Positions 49,488 through 60,673 of a stretch of DNA of 64,000 nt are shown here, in pieces. A program made the translations under genes and the position numbers. Origin of the DNA: Falciphora oryzae (Eukaryota > Ascomycota > Sordariomycetes > Magnaporthales > Magnaporthaceae); NCBI GenBank assembly GCA_000733355.1, contig JNVV01000075.1, positions 62,001-126,000 of the forward strand. Reading direction: 5' to 3'. The notes beneath the pieces were generated by a model. The model was given only the letters and a program-made list of their open reading frames with translations. It ran no database searches and was not told the DNA's origin. Numbering within the stretch: the first letter of the stretch is position 1; every line of letters starts with the position of its first letter.

Positions 49488-50096
49488 GTGACCCTGTGGA
49501 GAATCTCCTTTCTTCTCTTTGTAAATCGACACTAACATCATCTCTGGTCCCTCTCGCTGGTTGGACTCGCCATTGAAAATCATGTATACCACCTACCAGC
49601 GTTTTTCGCGTTTCGTTTTTTTTTTTTTCTCGGTAAAACAATCTCGGTGGATCCTGAATACGGGCAGGCAGATCATAAAGTCATGATGAGGATTAACATG
49701 GTATCGGGACAATGGGAATGGGCAGGCTCGGGTTTGGTTTGGAAGGAAATTGGCCAGGAAAGAACACGATATTGTTATGATGGATCAGCGCTGATTCCGT
49801 TTGCCGAGCCGCGCATGGGGAAAGCATCTCGGGTTCTCGCCGTGCAGCGAATGATATACACATTTCGACTCTTGCTCGTCTGCACTTGAAGATGCCCATG
49901 GGTGTTTTGTCTGGAGCTTTCCATCCCCCGCCTGCTCGATGAGAATGAACCCAGGGGCCCTGATCCATGGACAGTAAAGACATGGATGAAGAGGAGAAGA
50001 GAGGTGGGTGGGACAAGAGGAGGGGAAGCCTTGGTGTGACAACCCTTGCCCCATTTATGCGGTGGATCACACCCACACCTCCAACAAGCATGATAT
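49488..50096. other. Intergenic region upstream of tRNA-Tyr
   Basis: About 600 bp from the F-box stop to the tRNA. The first part is AT-rich 3' flank with a T-run near 49617-49630. No other feature was seen. Confidence 0.5.
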
Positions 50097-50184
50097 CTCT
50101 CCTTGGTGTAGTTGGTTTATCACGTTCGACTGTAATTGCCAAATTGTTATCGAAAGGTCCCTAGTTCGATTCTGGGAGGGGAGA
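50097..50184 (+). tRNA. tRNA-Tyr (anticodon GTA) with a 13-nt intron
   Basis: The 88-nt gene folds as a full cloverleaf. The acceptor stem CTCTCCT pairs with AGGGGAG with one G-T pair, and A73 is the discriminator. C1-G72 with A73 is the eukaryotic Tyr identity set. The D arm closes through GTG/CAC. The anticodon stem TTCGA pairs with TCGAA. The loop is C-T-GTA-A, then a 13-nt intron (50136-50148), then A. The T arm is CCTAG-TTCGATT-CTGGG. The A box (50104-50115) and B box (GTTCGATTC, 50164-50172) fit pol III promoters. An intron directly after position 37 is the normal place in nuclear tRNA genes. Confidence 0.93.
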
Positions 50185-50189
50185 CATCC

Positions 50190-50194
50190 TTTTT
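50190..50194 (+). terminator. Pol III T-run terminator after tRNA-Tyr
   Basis: TTTTT begins six bases after the discriminator base of the tRNA. Confidence 0.8.
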
Positions 50195-50818
50195 GGTGCT
50201 GTCGGGGCTGGTCCGGCAATGAATGATCCTGGCGACCGGCCTTTTTTGTGTGTTGCCTGCGTGTTTTGCAAGGCAGCCTTTGCCCCAACCTGCACTGTTC
50301 CCCGCATGTTTTTTCCTGCGTTTTGTTTGATTTTATCTTCTGCATGATGCACAAGCGACTTTGGATAGAGCTAATGCCCACATGCGTCATGATAACATCA
50401 ATGACGCAGCCTCAAACGCAGCCAAGGGGTCGGGCGAGAAGACTTGTTCGGGACATCAAAATGACGGGGAATTGAGAAGTAGACCACTGGATCTATGCGT
50501 ATACGTAGGGTAGATGCGGGAACAGATTGGCCGCACGCGGCAGATTCGATAGATAGCCGTGCCAGAAGGAGGCCTTCCGCTGCCCCTTCGTGCCAGGCAT
50601 GGTGAACGCAGAGCAGAATTTTGAAATCCAACAGCCTGCGTTGCGTGTAAAGCCTATACACTCTCCAGCGAAAGAAACCTCCAGGAAAAACGCTTGTCGC
50701 AATGCTTCGTTTCAAAAAAGGAAATTCCAAGGCACATAAAGTCAAAGGCAAGCTCATCCCATCCATCGCTCCATCCCAGGTATCGCTCAAGCACAGCACT
50801 TTCGTCTCCACCCCCATA
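50195..50818. other. Intergenic region after tRNA-Tyr
   Basis: 620 bp to the stop of the minus-strand membrane protein gene. It is probably that gene's 3' flank. No gene was recognised. Confidence 0.5.
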
Positions 50819-52836
50819 TCACGGAAGCTCAGTCCTGTCGTCGGGCAGCACGCGCACCTTCATGGCGGCCATGTCGGCCAGCAGGAACTTCTGCTCGGCC
50901 GCCTCGGCGCCCCAGAGCGGCGCGGGCTGGTGCGGCCGCGGCGGTTGCCCGCCCGGCTCGGCGCCCGACGGCATCTCGTACTCGGGCCCGTACCCCTGGT
51001 AGCCCTCGCGCACCGGCAGCTCCGAGGCTGAGGCGACGCCGAGCAGCGATGCTGACGACGCGGGCCCTTGTCCTGTGGCGCTCCAGGGCGACACCATGCT
51101 CTCGTGGCCCGTGGGCGTGTTGTCGGAGCCGCCTGCGGTGCTTGTTGGTCCTGTCCACACACGCTCTGGCTTCTGTGGTGGTGTTGCTGGCCTGTTCTCG
51201 CCGTTCGCTTGCTGCTGTTGTTTGCAGCTGTCGAGGATGAACTGCTGCTGCTGCCGGAGGTAGCTGGAGACGTGCGCCAGGCCCGGCGGCGTGTCGTCGG
51301 TGCCCTCGGTGCCCTCGCTGGCCGTCGCGCCCCTTGCGCCGCTCGCGTTGCTGCGGATGCTCCCGGCGGGCTCGAGGTTCCTCGTGTTTGCGCTGGCATC
51401 ACCGCTGCTGTTGCCCTCTGCATTAGCTGGTCCTGCTGCCGCTGCTGCTCCTGCTGCTCCGGCCTGCTGTCGATCGGACCGGTAGCTGCTCCCGCGCGTG
51501 GGCGGGCCAAGCCGCGACTCAGACCCGAACCGCGCCGGCGACAAGGCACCACCACCGCCACCGCCACCGCCGCCGTCAGTCGAGCCGCTGGCGGCCTCGA
51601 GCTTGCGCTCCTCGACCTCGCGGGCCCGCTGGCGCAGCTGCCGCCGCTGCTCAAAGTACCAGATGGCGACGGCGCCGGCCCCGATCAGGATGACGCCCAG
51701 CGCGGCGCCCACGCCGATGCCGGCCTTGGCGTCCCCGCTGAGCCCGCCCCCGCCTCCCCCGCTTGAAGAAGAAGCGGCGTCGGTGGCGAGCTCCGGATGG
51801 GGCGCGGCGCCCGTGCCGCGCTGGGAGGGGTCCTCGACGGCGACGCGCCAGGCGGGTGCGTAGTTCGGCTCGCCGATGGAGCGCTTCATGAAGCAGGTGA
51901 AGACCCCCCGGTAGTCGCCCCAGCCGACGGCGGTGCAGCCGGTCTTGTCGGAGGCGCAGCGCGCGATGCAGTCGTTGGTGTTGGCCGACGGGAGACTGCG
52001 GATGTCGTAGGCGCCAAAGTCGGAGCTGTAGTCGCGCCCGCAGAGGATGACGTACCGCTTGGCCGTCACGGGCTCCGTGTACACGGTCCGGTTGTCGCTG
52101 GGGCAGTTGATGAAGGCGTCCGAGGGCCCCGAGGTTTGCTGCGCTGTCGGTGCGGGGATGTTGGGCGTCGCTCGCTTGCGCTGGTTGCGCGGGCCGATGG
52201 TCCTGGTGCCGCGTGGGCTGCTGCTGCTTCCATCGTCTCGCAGTTCAAGTTGTTTCTCATCGTCGTCGTCTTTCCTCCTGCCTCTCCTCCTCGCCACGAT
52301 AAACCTTTCGCTGTTGGTGCCGGGCTGGTCCGGGTCGGCAAGGGGACCGAGGTTGAACCAGCACTCCTTCTCCTCCGCCTCGTCTCTGCCCTCCAGCTGT
52401 ATCCTCGAAAGCGGGACGGCCAGCCGGCCAGAAAACGGCCGAGCTTTTTGGATGCTCTCTGGGTGCAGGCGGGCATGTTAGTGAGCCAAAAGGCCAGGTC
52501 GCCGCTGCGTTACATCTGCAGCTGGAACAAGCAGCACATACCTTGTCTTGGGCTGGCCGGGTCACACCAGGTGGAGAGGACGGGCCAGGCAAAGGGCGAC
52601 GTGTATGTCACGTTAACCACGTCTTCGGGCGCGAAGGCCTGCCCCGCGGGAGAAGAAAAGGTGACGGCGGCGGCGGCTGCCGGGGCACCATCGCCACTCG
52701 AGACGGCGGCCGCGCCGACGCCAGCGCTACACGCAGCCACGGCGACGGCTAGGGAAAAGGCGGAGCGGGATGTGATGGAGCAAGGTCGTGACCTCGCGGT
52801 CCCGTCTCCAAGTCTGGACCCGGTGGCCCTCGCCAT
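50819..52836 (-). CDS. Type I single-pass membrane protein with apple/PAN-like Cys region
   Basis: Exons 52836-52542 and 52458-50819 over an 83-bp intron give 644 residues. An N-terminal hydrophobic segment (A-F-S-L-A-V-A-V-A-A) serves as signal sequence. The extracellular part has few Cys except a cluster reading D-C-I-A-R-C-A-S-D-K-T-G-C...F-T-C-F-M-K, which resembles a PAN/apple-type fold. A Ser/Gly-rich stem precedes one membrane helix (A-G-I-G-V-G-A-A-L-G-V-I-L-I-G-A-G-A), then a basic stop-transfer stretch. The cytoplasmic tail of about 350 residues is low-complexity, rich in Gly, Ser, Pro and Gln. The layout resembles fungal wall-stress or surface receptors, but no ortholog is recognised. 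An additional reading frame start at 52297 lies within exon 2 and would lack the signal sequence. Confidence 0.8.
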
Positions 52837-54521
52837 TGTGTCGGGATGACAGGGGTGAGGTGAGAGCGTCGCGAGTGGTGCTATGCACCGGTATACACCT
52901 GGTTTACCCCGGCTTGGACTGGCGAGTCTCTAGATGGCGACGAGGAGAGACGAAGCAATGCGCTGGCGGGGTGTAGGGATGCGAGGTATTAGGAAATTAC
53001 GAAAGCCGTCAGAGCGACGAGGATGAGATGATTAGGGCGGCGGAAAGGATAAAGAGACGGAGGGTATCGTAAGAGGCCAAAAACGGGAGGGGGAGGTGAG
53101 CCGGGCTGGCCGGACGGGACAAGGGGCACAGCACAGCCTGATCTGTCTCTCTATGGGCAGGTTGCTGTTGCTGACATCTGCCACCACACACGCAATATTG
53201 TGCACGGCATGGAACGGCGGGCTGCAATCGACTCGACAGCCAAACTCATCAGCCGGGGAGCCAAGGGGGACCAACTGGAAACCCCAAAAATTCTCTGTTA
53301 TGCAGCCCCAGCCGACAAGCACCGTCCTCTTTCGGGCTAGCCTGGGAGCAGGAGACGCTATCCCCGCCGTTCCAGCCCCGACCCTCCCCGACGGGTTATT
53401 AATATACCAACCCTCCTCAATATTAGCATGCCACTGGACGAGCAGTGTTGGGCCTGTCGGGCTGTCCGTCTGACAATCAAAAAGCACGAGAGCGTCTTGC
53501 AGCACCTTGCATCTGCATCATCTGCATCATCGCACGTGTGGTCAAGAGATTCAAGGCGAGATGATTTGAAATGATTTGAGATGATTGAGACACTCAACTT
53601 CAATGCCCCAGGCTTTTTTTTTTTTTTTTTTTTTCATCCTGCGGCTGGGGCCGTTGGAGAGTCCCAGCCTCAAATCCTGACCCTGAAAACCCGAGTCAGG
53701 CTTGATTGCTCTCCAACAGGATCCGATCGTCCTCTCATCGCAGAAATGTGGGGGCCGTCTCTTCGCGAAGGCGTGTGGGTGGGGTGGGCCGAAAAAATCT
53801 GTCCGATGCCTGATCTTACTCAGCGCCTGCCATCCTCGACTTTTTCCATTCTTCCACTGCATCAATTCTTCTTCACAACCAGACTCTGTCCTCAGCAGAC
53901 AGCAAAGGCGACACGACGCGACAGCTAGCGTTCAAATGCCCGGAGCGCCTTTTCTGCATGAGCCAAAAACCTTATCTCCCCCCCGGCCGCCCGTCCGAGA
54001 GTCCAAAAAAGCGGCCACGATCTGCGCAGGTTGCGATTGGCTTTGCCCTGGCAACCTGGCCCACCACCCTCAACCCCCTGCAGACAACAAGCTCTCCTGG
54101 TCCGTGCCGTCGACCATGTGGCATGAAAGTCGGGTGGCGCTTCTTTTGCGAGCGGCCCATGATGATTGGTCGAGTCGTCTAGCGCATCTGGGCTGGGGTC
54201 ATGGACTGCCGGCCGAGACCTGCTGCGAAGACATGGCCAATCATGGCTCTCGGCCTGTCAGCAGAGTTGTGCCAGCCTTGCCAGCCCAAACCGTCTAGTC
54301 TAATACCTGAGGCAAGGCAGGACTTTCATCAGCATATACAACAGTCGCCCTGGGCGACTTGGATATCAAGAACATGGCCTTGGGATTTCATCTCCGCTAT
54401 CCTTTCTTGCTAGGCATCTAGGGGGTATCTTATGCATTCCATACACGGCCGTCTTTCTCTCTCTCTCTCTTATCTCCATATGCGTACATCCGTCCATTTA
54501 TCCACCCATAACCATCGTCCC
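52837..54521. other. Intergenic region, no gene recognised
   Basis: 1.7 kb upstream of the type I membrane protein gene and 3' of the rhodopsin-type gene. It contains a 21-base T run at 53614-53634 and a CT microsatellite near 54457-54473. Open frames here are short and random. Confidence 0.5.
53614..53634 (+). repeat. Poly-T tract, 21 bases
   Basis: Uninterrupted T run in the intergenic region; it could be a nucleosome-excluding promoter tract. Exact length is uncertain in raw sequence of such homopolymers. Confidence 0.9.
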
Positions 54522-55965
54522 TCATCTCCTTCCCGTTTTGGGCGTGTTTTCCCACGGACGTTTTGTCGCCACATCACACTTGCCCTTGCATCCTCCGCCC
54601 TTGATAGGATCTGGCCCGACTGTGACCTTGGTCTCGCGGGTGACAACGATGACGCCACCCCCTCCGGCCCCGTCCTTGGTGCTGCCGCCATCACGACTAC
54701 CCCTATTGCTGTCGCTGTCACCCCTGGGACTACTGCTCGCGGAGCCCTCCTTGCCCTCGCGCAGTTGCTGCGTCGACTCGGTCGCCAGCCGCGACAGCCT
54801 CGTCTTGCCAGTCTGCGAGCCGCCTCCGATCGTCACCAGCACCGTGGCGTCCCCCTTCCCCTCCCCCATCCCAGCCTCGGCGTCGCTCTGCTTGTTGGTG
54901 TGGCAGGACATTCCAATCAGGCGCCGGACCCGTCCTGGCAGCTGTGTCTCGGCCGCAATCTTGGCTACGTTGGGAACGCACAGCACAAAGAAGCCCGCCG
55001 TCAGCTCGCCCCAGGTCCAGAAGAAGAGCGGGCTGATGTAGTACGTGTGGTCCTCTTCGTGCGAGTAGCGCACAGTCTCGACCAGGCGGAAGCTAGCAGC
55101 ACAGCAAGCGCTGTTTCGTATGTCGTGTGTCAGCTCATCTGTCCCTATGCCCGATCGTCAGGCTGCCAACTCTCGCTGTCACTTACATCATGCCCACCCC
55201 AAAGATGACCGAGACGCCCAGCTTCTTGCGCCAGGTCAGACGCAGGTTCCAGATGATGCGCTGCGGCAGCACCACCATGGCGAACGAGGTGACGACCTGC
55301 ACGCCCGACGAGATCAACATGACCTCGGAGAGGTCGAAGCACTTTGGCGCGTTGGCTCCAGTGGTGCAGTTGAGGTTGATCAGGATGGTGCAGATGGTGC
55401 CCCAGATGCACTGGATCGCGCTCAGCACCACGCATCCCCACCAGAACGGGCTGCTCCGGCGCTCGGACACCACCAGTACTCGGGACCAGTCGAGCAGGAT
55501 GGCCGTCTTGACCAGCGGCAGCGACACCGAGTAGAAGCTGGCGTAGAGCAGGATGAGGCTGTACGGGTGCGGCAGGTCGCGGATCCGGAGATCCCACTGG
55601 TGCACGTAGTACCCGGGCGACCACGTGAAGGCGTAGCCTGCGTACGCCGTGCCGACGAACGCGGCAAACGACAAGAGCGTCAAGGCTGGGCGGCAATCAC
55701 ATCCGTCAGCTTGAACTTTGGCAGGGGAAACCCGGCTCCTGCGCGCTTCCTTACCTTCCTCCTTGTGCAGCCTCCTTTCCCACCACGTCCGCACGTAGAT
55801 GCGCAGGGCCACGCACAAGGTTGTGATCACAGTGCAGGTGATCATGACTCCCCACGCCAGCTGGTTTTCGTTCTTCGGGTTTTCGAACTGCGGCTTCACG
55901 CCCGGCGGCGGCGTCATGGCGGGTCCGTTGGGGCCGGCGGCCAGGAGTACCGGAGACAGGAACAT
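54522..55965 (-). CDS. Fungal rhodopsin-domain seven-helix membrane protein (PTH11-related type)
   Basis: Three exons (55965-55755, 55685-55187 and 55110-54522) over introns of 69 and 76 bp give 432 residues. Seven hydrophobic helices can be placed between about residues 40 and 320. The family marks are R-I-Y-V-R-T-W-W after helix 1, a W-G-x-I-C-T-I-L helix with a Cys-bearing loop after it (N-C-T-T-G-A-N-A-P-K-C), and R-L-V-E-T-V-R-Y before the last helix pair. The C-terminal tail of about 110 residues is cytoplasmic, Ser/Gly-rich and basic. Such proteins resemble the membrane core of PTH11-type receptors but often lack the CFEM domain, as here. Ligands are unknown. Confidence 0.85.
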
Positions 55966-58900
55966 GGTGTGTTGGCCGGTGCTCCTCCGGTTTTCCTCCC
56001 TTTTTTTTTTTTTTTTTTTTTTTTAATCCGAGACTTCTCCCTACCCGGCTTCGATCGTCGGTCGGGCGGTTCGTTCGTTTTGCTCGTCGGGTAACCAAGA
56101 TCGAGTCTTGTCTGGCTGGTCAAAACACACCTGGCTTGCTGCGAGGCCTTTGGTGGTTGCGATGGCGATGGCGCACCAACACGAGAGAGGTCCATCCACG
56201 GAGGAAAGTATCGGCGGCGCCATTAATTAAAAAGGACTCCCTCCTCTGCCCGCCCCGGTCATCGCGAGCTCGACACCCCTCATCCTGGCCTTGAAATGGC
56301 GACTGCACGACTCGCCAGGAAAGTAGAGGAGGGCAGGCCTGTCTGCCAAAGATTACGGCGCCCCGTTCGCCAGATCCGCCCGGTGGGCTGCTGCCAGGCC
56401 CCGCCAAGCGCCGGCCTCCGAGTTTGTTACTGCTTTTGCTGCGCGCCTCCACCCAGCATGGCACCGTGCCCTCAACTTTCCCAGACGACTGTCACCACGT
56501 CGTCGCCCTCGTGGTTTCTGCTTGATGGCGCCGTGCCCTGAGTGCCGGCCTGGAAGTTGCAACATCTCGCCTGCTGGCGCGTCAACAGCGGTACCGAACA
56601 GCTGATGGTTATCTGCGCACATAGCCACCGGACTCCATCGAAGCTCCAGTTCACGCGTCGTGCAGCCGACATGGGCCAGCAAGCCTCCTGAGCTTTCGCG
56701 ATGGAGCTTCTGGAGCTCGATCCCTGCTTGGCATTTTTTGTCCAATATTTTGCGGTCCGCACCGCCAGCAGGCCAGTCCCTTCTCACCTTGTTTTGGTCC
56801 CCAGATTTTTAGCCTTCCCGCCTCGTTCGATCGGCCAGGCACACCTTGCGCCTTTGATTGCGTGGAAAACTAACGTGCCCGGCCCATCCTGTTGACACAA
56901 CGATCGTCCACCCCTGGTCTGGCATGACGGGAGAGGCGTCACACTGCCGACAGGCATCAAGCTTCTGTCAATAACAAGATCGGGCTCTCGGATTTCTGAT
57001 AGAATCCTTCACACCGCTAGCGGAGCTCCATTTAAGCGTCGCCCTAAGCCCGCTTATGCCACACATATATATGTTTCAACGTCTATACTAGTCCCGGCTA
57101 GATAAGGCCAGCGAAGGGGCTGCGGTGTGCGCCCAAGGTGTGATCGAGGAGTGCTGCTGGACTGGCCCACCGGCCCCTGAACACACCCATGAGGTCCGTG
57201 TGTTGCCAACCAACCCTGCACGTGGCCGTTATGGGTGGGCCATACGTTGCCTGCCACCTCGACAACCATTCGCGTACTCTCTTTCGCATCCGCCGGCCGA
57301 CGTTCGACGGTACTAAGCGTTATATTTCCCCTGTGTATCCGTCCAAGGTGGCACGCAGAGGAGCCTCGGCGACTTTATGACGTACAGTTGCTCGACTGTC
57401 CATGGTTGAGATGGTGGGGATAATAGCAATCAGCGCTCACACAAGAATACCCGCCGTCGGGTTAGATATCTTTTCCGGCATCTTTGTCGCAAGCAGTTAC
57501 GTAAGTTTTTGCGACGGGCTTCCCCTTGTCTTGTTCGCAGTGCGGCTCCCGAGTCCACCAGATTAGACACACCTTGGTAGGTATCCACGGTGTGTCTGGG
57601 TTATTCGGCTAACCAAAGGCAGCTTCTATGCTCATGAATCGTCCAGCCTCCGAAAGCCATCAATGCCAAGAGGCAGGCCGTTGGCGAAATGAATTGTATA
57701 ACTCCCTTCTGTGATATATCCTGCCCAGCCGGCAGGCTTCGAAATGTCGACAGAATTCGAGCCCCTTGTGTGGCAAAAGGGAGAATTACAACCCGAAGAG
57801 AGATATTGACCATGTCTCCCTAGGGCTCATGGAGTGTGGCGGTCTCGTCTTGCTTTCCACGCCAGTCTCCTCGAGCAGCCAGCTTATCAGTGTGTTTAGC
57901 AAACCAGAGCCTCGGCATATCACTTTGGCGCCATCGAGGTGTCACCTCGGCAAGCCCGAGTGGTTGTTGCTACCTGCCAGATGAAATGACGTCCTCCCGA
58001 GCTCGACTGCCAAGCCCCAAAATAGAAGCTCCTGGGTTCCAGAAAGAAAGAATCCCCCGAGATCTCCGACGCAGGATAGACCACGAGGTTGTGGTGAGTG
58101 TCGAGAGAGTGGGAGGGGTGTAACTGTGCACGCTGCAGCCGCTTTGTCCCACTGGTGAGCCCTTAATCATCCCACTTGGCTTGGGTGGCATCATGGACAG
58201 CTTTTTGCGCGCTTTCTGTGATTCGAGACAGAGCGCAAGGCGGCCGAGATGTCTTGCGTCAAACCCCGCGTGGCCAGCCTTGGGATCTAGCACCGGTACA
58301 GCTGCCAATCTGGGTAATGGTCAAGATGCCCGGCGGGCTTGGCTGACCCGACGCACTGTTTCTCAATCTGCCATGCCGAGGCTGCATGGAAAGTCAATTT
58401 GATCGAGAAGCAAGGCCACGCGGAGGCAGAAAGAGGGGAAAGCGTTTATCCAGGGGAGGAGAATCACACAATCCCTCTCGGCATGGACCGATTTCCCCAT
58501 CGGCGTTTCTGTTTCGACAAAGACACACAGACCGACGGTCGACAGATTTTCCCATATCCGGGTGCGACTCTGGCGGGCGAAACAGAAGGGGAATTTCCCT
58601 TCGCGTCCTTTCCTTCCGCCTGGCTGGTCCCAGCAGTATTTGACCTGGGCTCTCAAACAAACACACGGCCCTCGCCCCACCTGGATGGGGACCTTCCCCC
58701 AAGGCGGTCGCGTCACCAAACGCGGGGTAAACATGCTAAAGTTGAGGGGAAGCCGCAGCGCTAATGCCCCAAGAGGCAAGGTGTTTCCGGCTTGGCCTGG
58801 TAAATCGCCCTGCAGCGGCAGGTAGCCGAAAGCTGTCTGGTGCCTGGCCGATGCCGCTCGACGTCGGGCCGGCCGAGGCAATGGCGATGTGCTATGCATT

Positions 58901-59018
58901 GCCGAGCGGTGTGGTGGCCGTTCTGGTGTGCATTCTCGGCCAGCCTGTTTCTCTAGTCGCCAACCAGCCGGCGCCAGAACTTGATATCACGCCAGGCTAG
59001 TAACTACAGTAAGACACC
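55966..59018. other. Gene-poor region, no gene recognised
   Basis: 3.05 kb between the rhodopsin-type gene start and the transhydrogenase start. Apart from the poly-T tract, only overlapping short frames were seen, none with family features or convincing splice structure. Confidence 0.5.
56001..56024 (+). repeat. Poly-T tract, 24 bases (poly-A on the coding strand of the rhodopsin-type gene)
   Basis: Lies 36-59 bases before the start codon of the minus-strand gene, so the transcript leader or core promoter of that gene contains an A24 run. Confidence 0.9.
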
Positions 59019-60512
59019 ATGAGCCTGGGCATCAGAGTAGCCCCGTCGACAGCGACGAGGGCCGTCAGCCTGCTGCGCACCATCCAGTACACGCACCCGC
59101 CCTCGTGCCCCTGCCACTCCAACCCAGGCCACCACCATCATCACCAGAACAATGCCACAGCCCCCTACCAGCGCCGCCTGTCCAGGAGACACATGGCCAC
59201 GCCCGCGTCGGAGCAAAAGGAGTACGCCTTCGAGATGGCGGCCTCGTCCATCCGCTTCGGCGAGGGCGTGACCATGGAGGTGGGCATGGACCTGCGCAAC
59301 ATGGGCGCCAAGCGCGTGTGCGTCGTCACGGACCAGACGGTCGACCGCCTGTACGCCATGTCGCAGGTGCGCGAGAGCCTGGCCCGCGAAGGGATCAACT
59401 TTGAGGTCTTCAACCGCGTCAAGATCGAGCCCAAGGACAGCTCCGTGCGCGAGGCCATCGACTGGGTCAAGCCGTACAACCCGGACGCCTTCCTGGCCGT
59501 CGGCGGCGGCTCCGTCATCGACACGGCCAAGCTGATGAACCTGTACTCGTGCTACCCGGACGCGCCCTTCCTCGACTTTGTCAACGCGCCGCTGGGCGCG
59601 GGCAGGCCGGTCGACAAACCCCTGAAGCCGCTGATCGCGGTGCCGACCACGGCGGGGACGGGGTCCGAGACGACGGGCACCGCCATCTTCGACCTCGAGT
59701 CGCACCGGGCCAAGACGGGCGTGGCGCACCGCAACCTCAAGCCGACGCTGGGCATCTGCGACCCGCTCAACACGCGCACCATGCCGGCCGCCGTCAAGGC
59801 CGCGTCGGGGCTCGACGTGCTCTGCCACTCGCTCGAGTCGTGGACCGCCATCCCCTACACGGAGCGCACGCCGCGGCCCGCGAACCCCATCAACAGGCCC
59901 GCCTACCAGGGCGCGAACCCCATCAGCGACATCTTCTCGCTGAGCGCTCTCCGCGGCACCGTCAAGTATCTGCCCCGCGCCGTCAAGGATCCGGAAGACG
60001 CCGAGGCGCAGCGCGAGATGCTGCTGGCCGCCACGCTGGCGGGCGTCGGCTTCGGCAACGCCGGCGTGCATCTGTGCCACGGCATGTCGTACCCCATCTC
60101 GGGCCAGAACCCGGGCTATAAGCACGAGGGCTACGAGGTGCCGCACCCCATCATCCCGCACGGCGTGTCCGTCGCCGTTTCCGCGCCCGCCGTTTTTCGG
60201 TTCACGGGCCCTTCCAACCCGGACCGCCACCTCGAGGCCGCCGCGGCCTTTGGCGTTGATGTTTCTAATGCTAAACGCGAGAGCGCCGGCGAGATTCTGG
60301 GTGATGCTATTACTCGTTTTCTCGACGATCTTGGCGACCAGCCCGCCGGCCTGAGCGAGCTGGGCTTCGGTCCTGAGCACATCGATCAGCTGGTCGATGG
60401 CACTATCCCCCAGGCCAGAGTACTGATGCTCGCGCCCGGCCTGGCCATGAAAGAGCTGGAAAGGGAGAGGGAGCAGCTTCGGGGGTTGTTTGAGGAGGCC
60501 ATGAAACACTGA
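59019..60512 (+). CDS. Hydroxyacid-oxoacid transhydrogenase, mitochondrial (iron-type alcohol dehydrogenase family)
   Basis: Single exon, 497 residues. The N-terminal 60 residues are Arg/Ser/His-rich without acids, like a mitochondrial presequence. The core has the nucleotide motif V-G-G-G-S-V-I-D-T-A-K, P-T-T-A-G-T-G-S-E-T-T, the His-bearing metal-site stretches D-V-L-C-H-S-L-E-S and V-H-L-C-H-G-M-S-Y-P-I-S-G, and H-P-I-I-P-H-G-V-S. These match ADHFE1-type enzymes, which transfer hydride between gamma-hydroxybutyrate or related hydroxyacids and 2-oxoglutarate. An internal Met at residue 59 (M-A-T-P-A-S-E) could give a cytosolic form. It converges with the following oxidase gene, with 161 bp between the stops. 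Confidence 0.92.
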   Translation: MSLGIRVAPSTATRAVSLLRTIQYTHPPSCPCHSNPGHHHHHQNNATAPYQRRLSRRHMATPASEQKEYAFEMAASSIRFGEGVTMEVGMDLRNMGAKRVCVVTDQTVDRLYAMSQVRESLAREGINFEVFNRVKIEPKDSSVREAIDWVKPYNPDAFLAVGGGSVIDTAKLMNLYSCYPDAPFLDFVNAPLGAGRPVDKPLKPLIAVPTTAGTGSETTGTAIFDLESHRAKTGVAHRNLKPTLGICDPLNTRTMPAAVKAASGLDVLCHSLESWTAIPYTERTPRPANPINRPAYQGANPISDIFSLSALRGTVKYLPRAVKDPEDAEAQREMLLAATLAGVGFGNAGVHLCHGMSYPISGQNPGYKHEGYEVPHPIIPHGVSVAVSAPAVFRFTGPSNPDRHLEAAAAFGVDVSNAKRESAGEILGDAITRFLDDLGDQPAGLSELGFGPEHIDQLVDGTIPQARVLMLAPGLAMKELEREREQLRGLFEEAMKH

Positions 60513-60673
60513 TGATTACGACTGCATGCGCATACTATGGACGAAAGAATATGATGGGGCATACATTATCATTAAAGGCTGTCTGCATACCACCAAGCTG
60601 CCAATATCAACGAGTCAATGGCCAAGTGCACCCCCTATTTCTCACCACCACCCCTATTCCTCCATCAGTCCAA

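Noticed and set aside
55120..56094. 324-codon plus-strand frame
   Set aside because: Antisense of the rhodopsin-type gene and it crosses the poly-T tract.
59004..60509. 501-codon minus-strand frame
   Set aside because: Antisense of the transhydrogenase gene; Arg/Val/Asp-rich composition with no motif.
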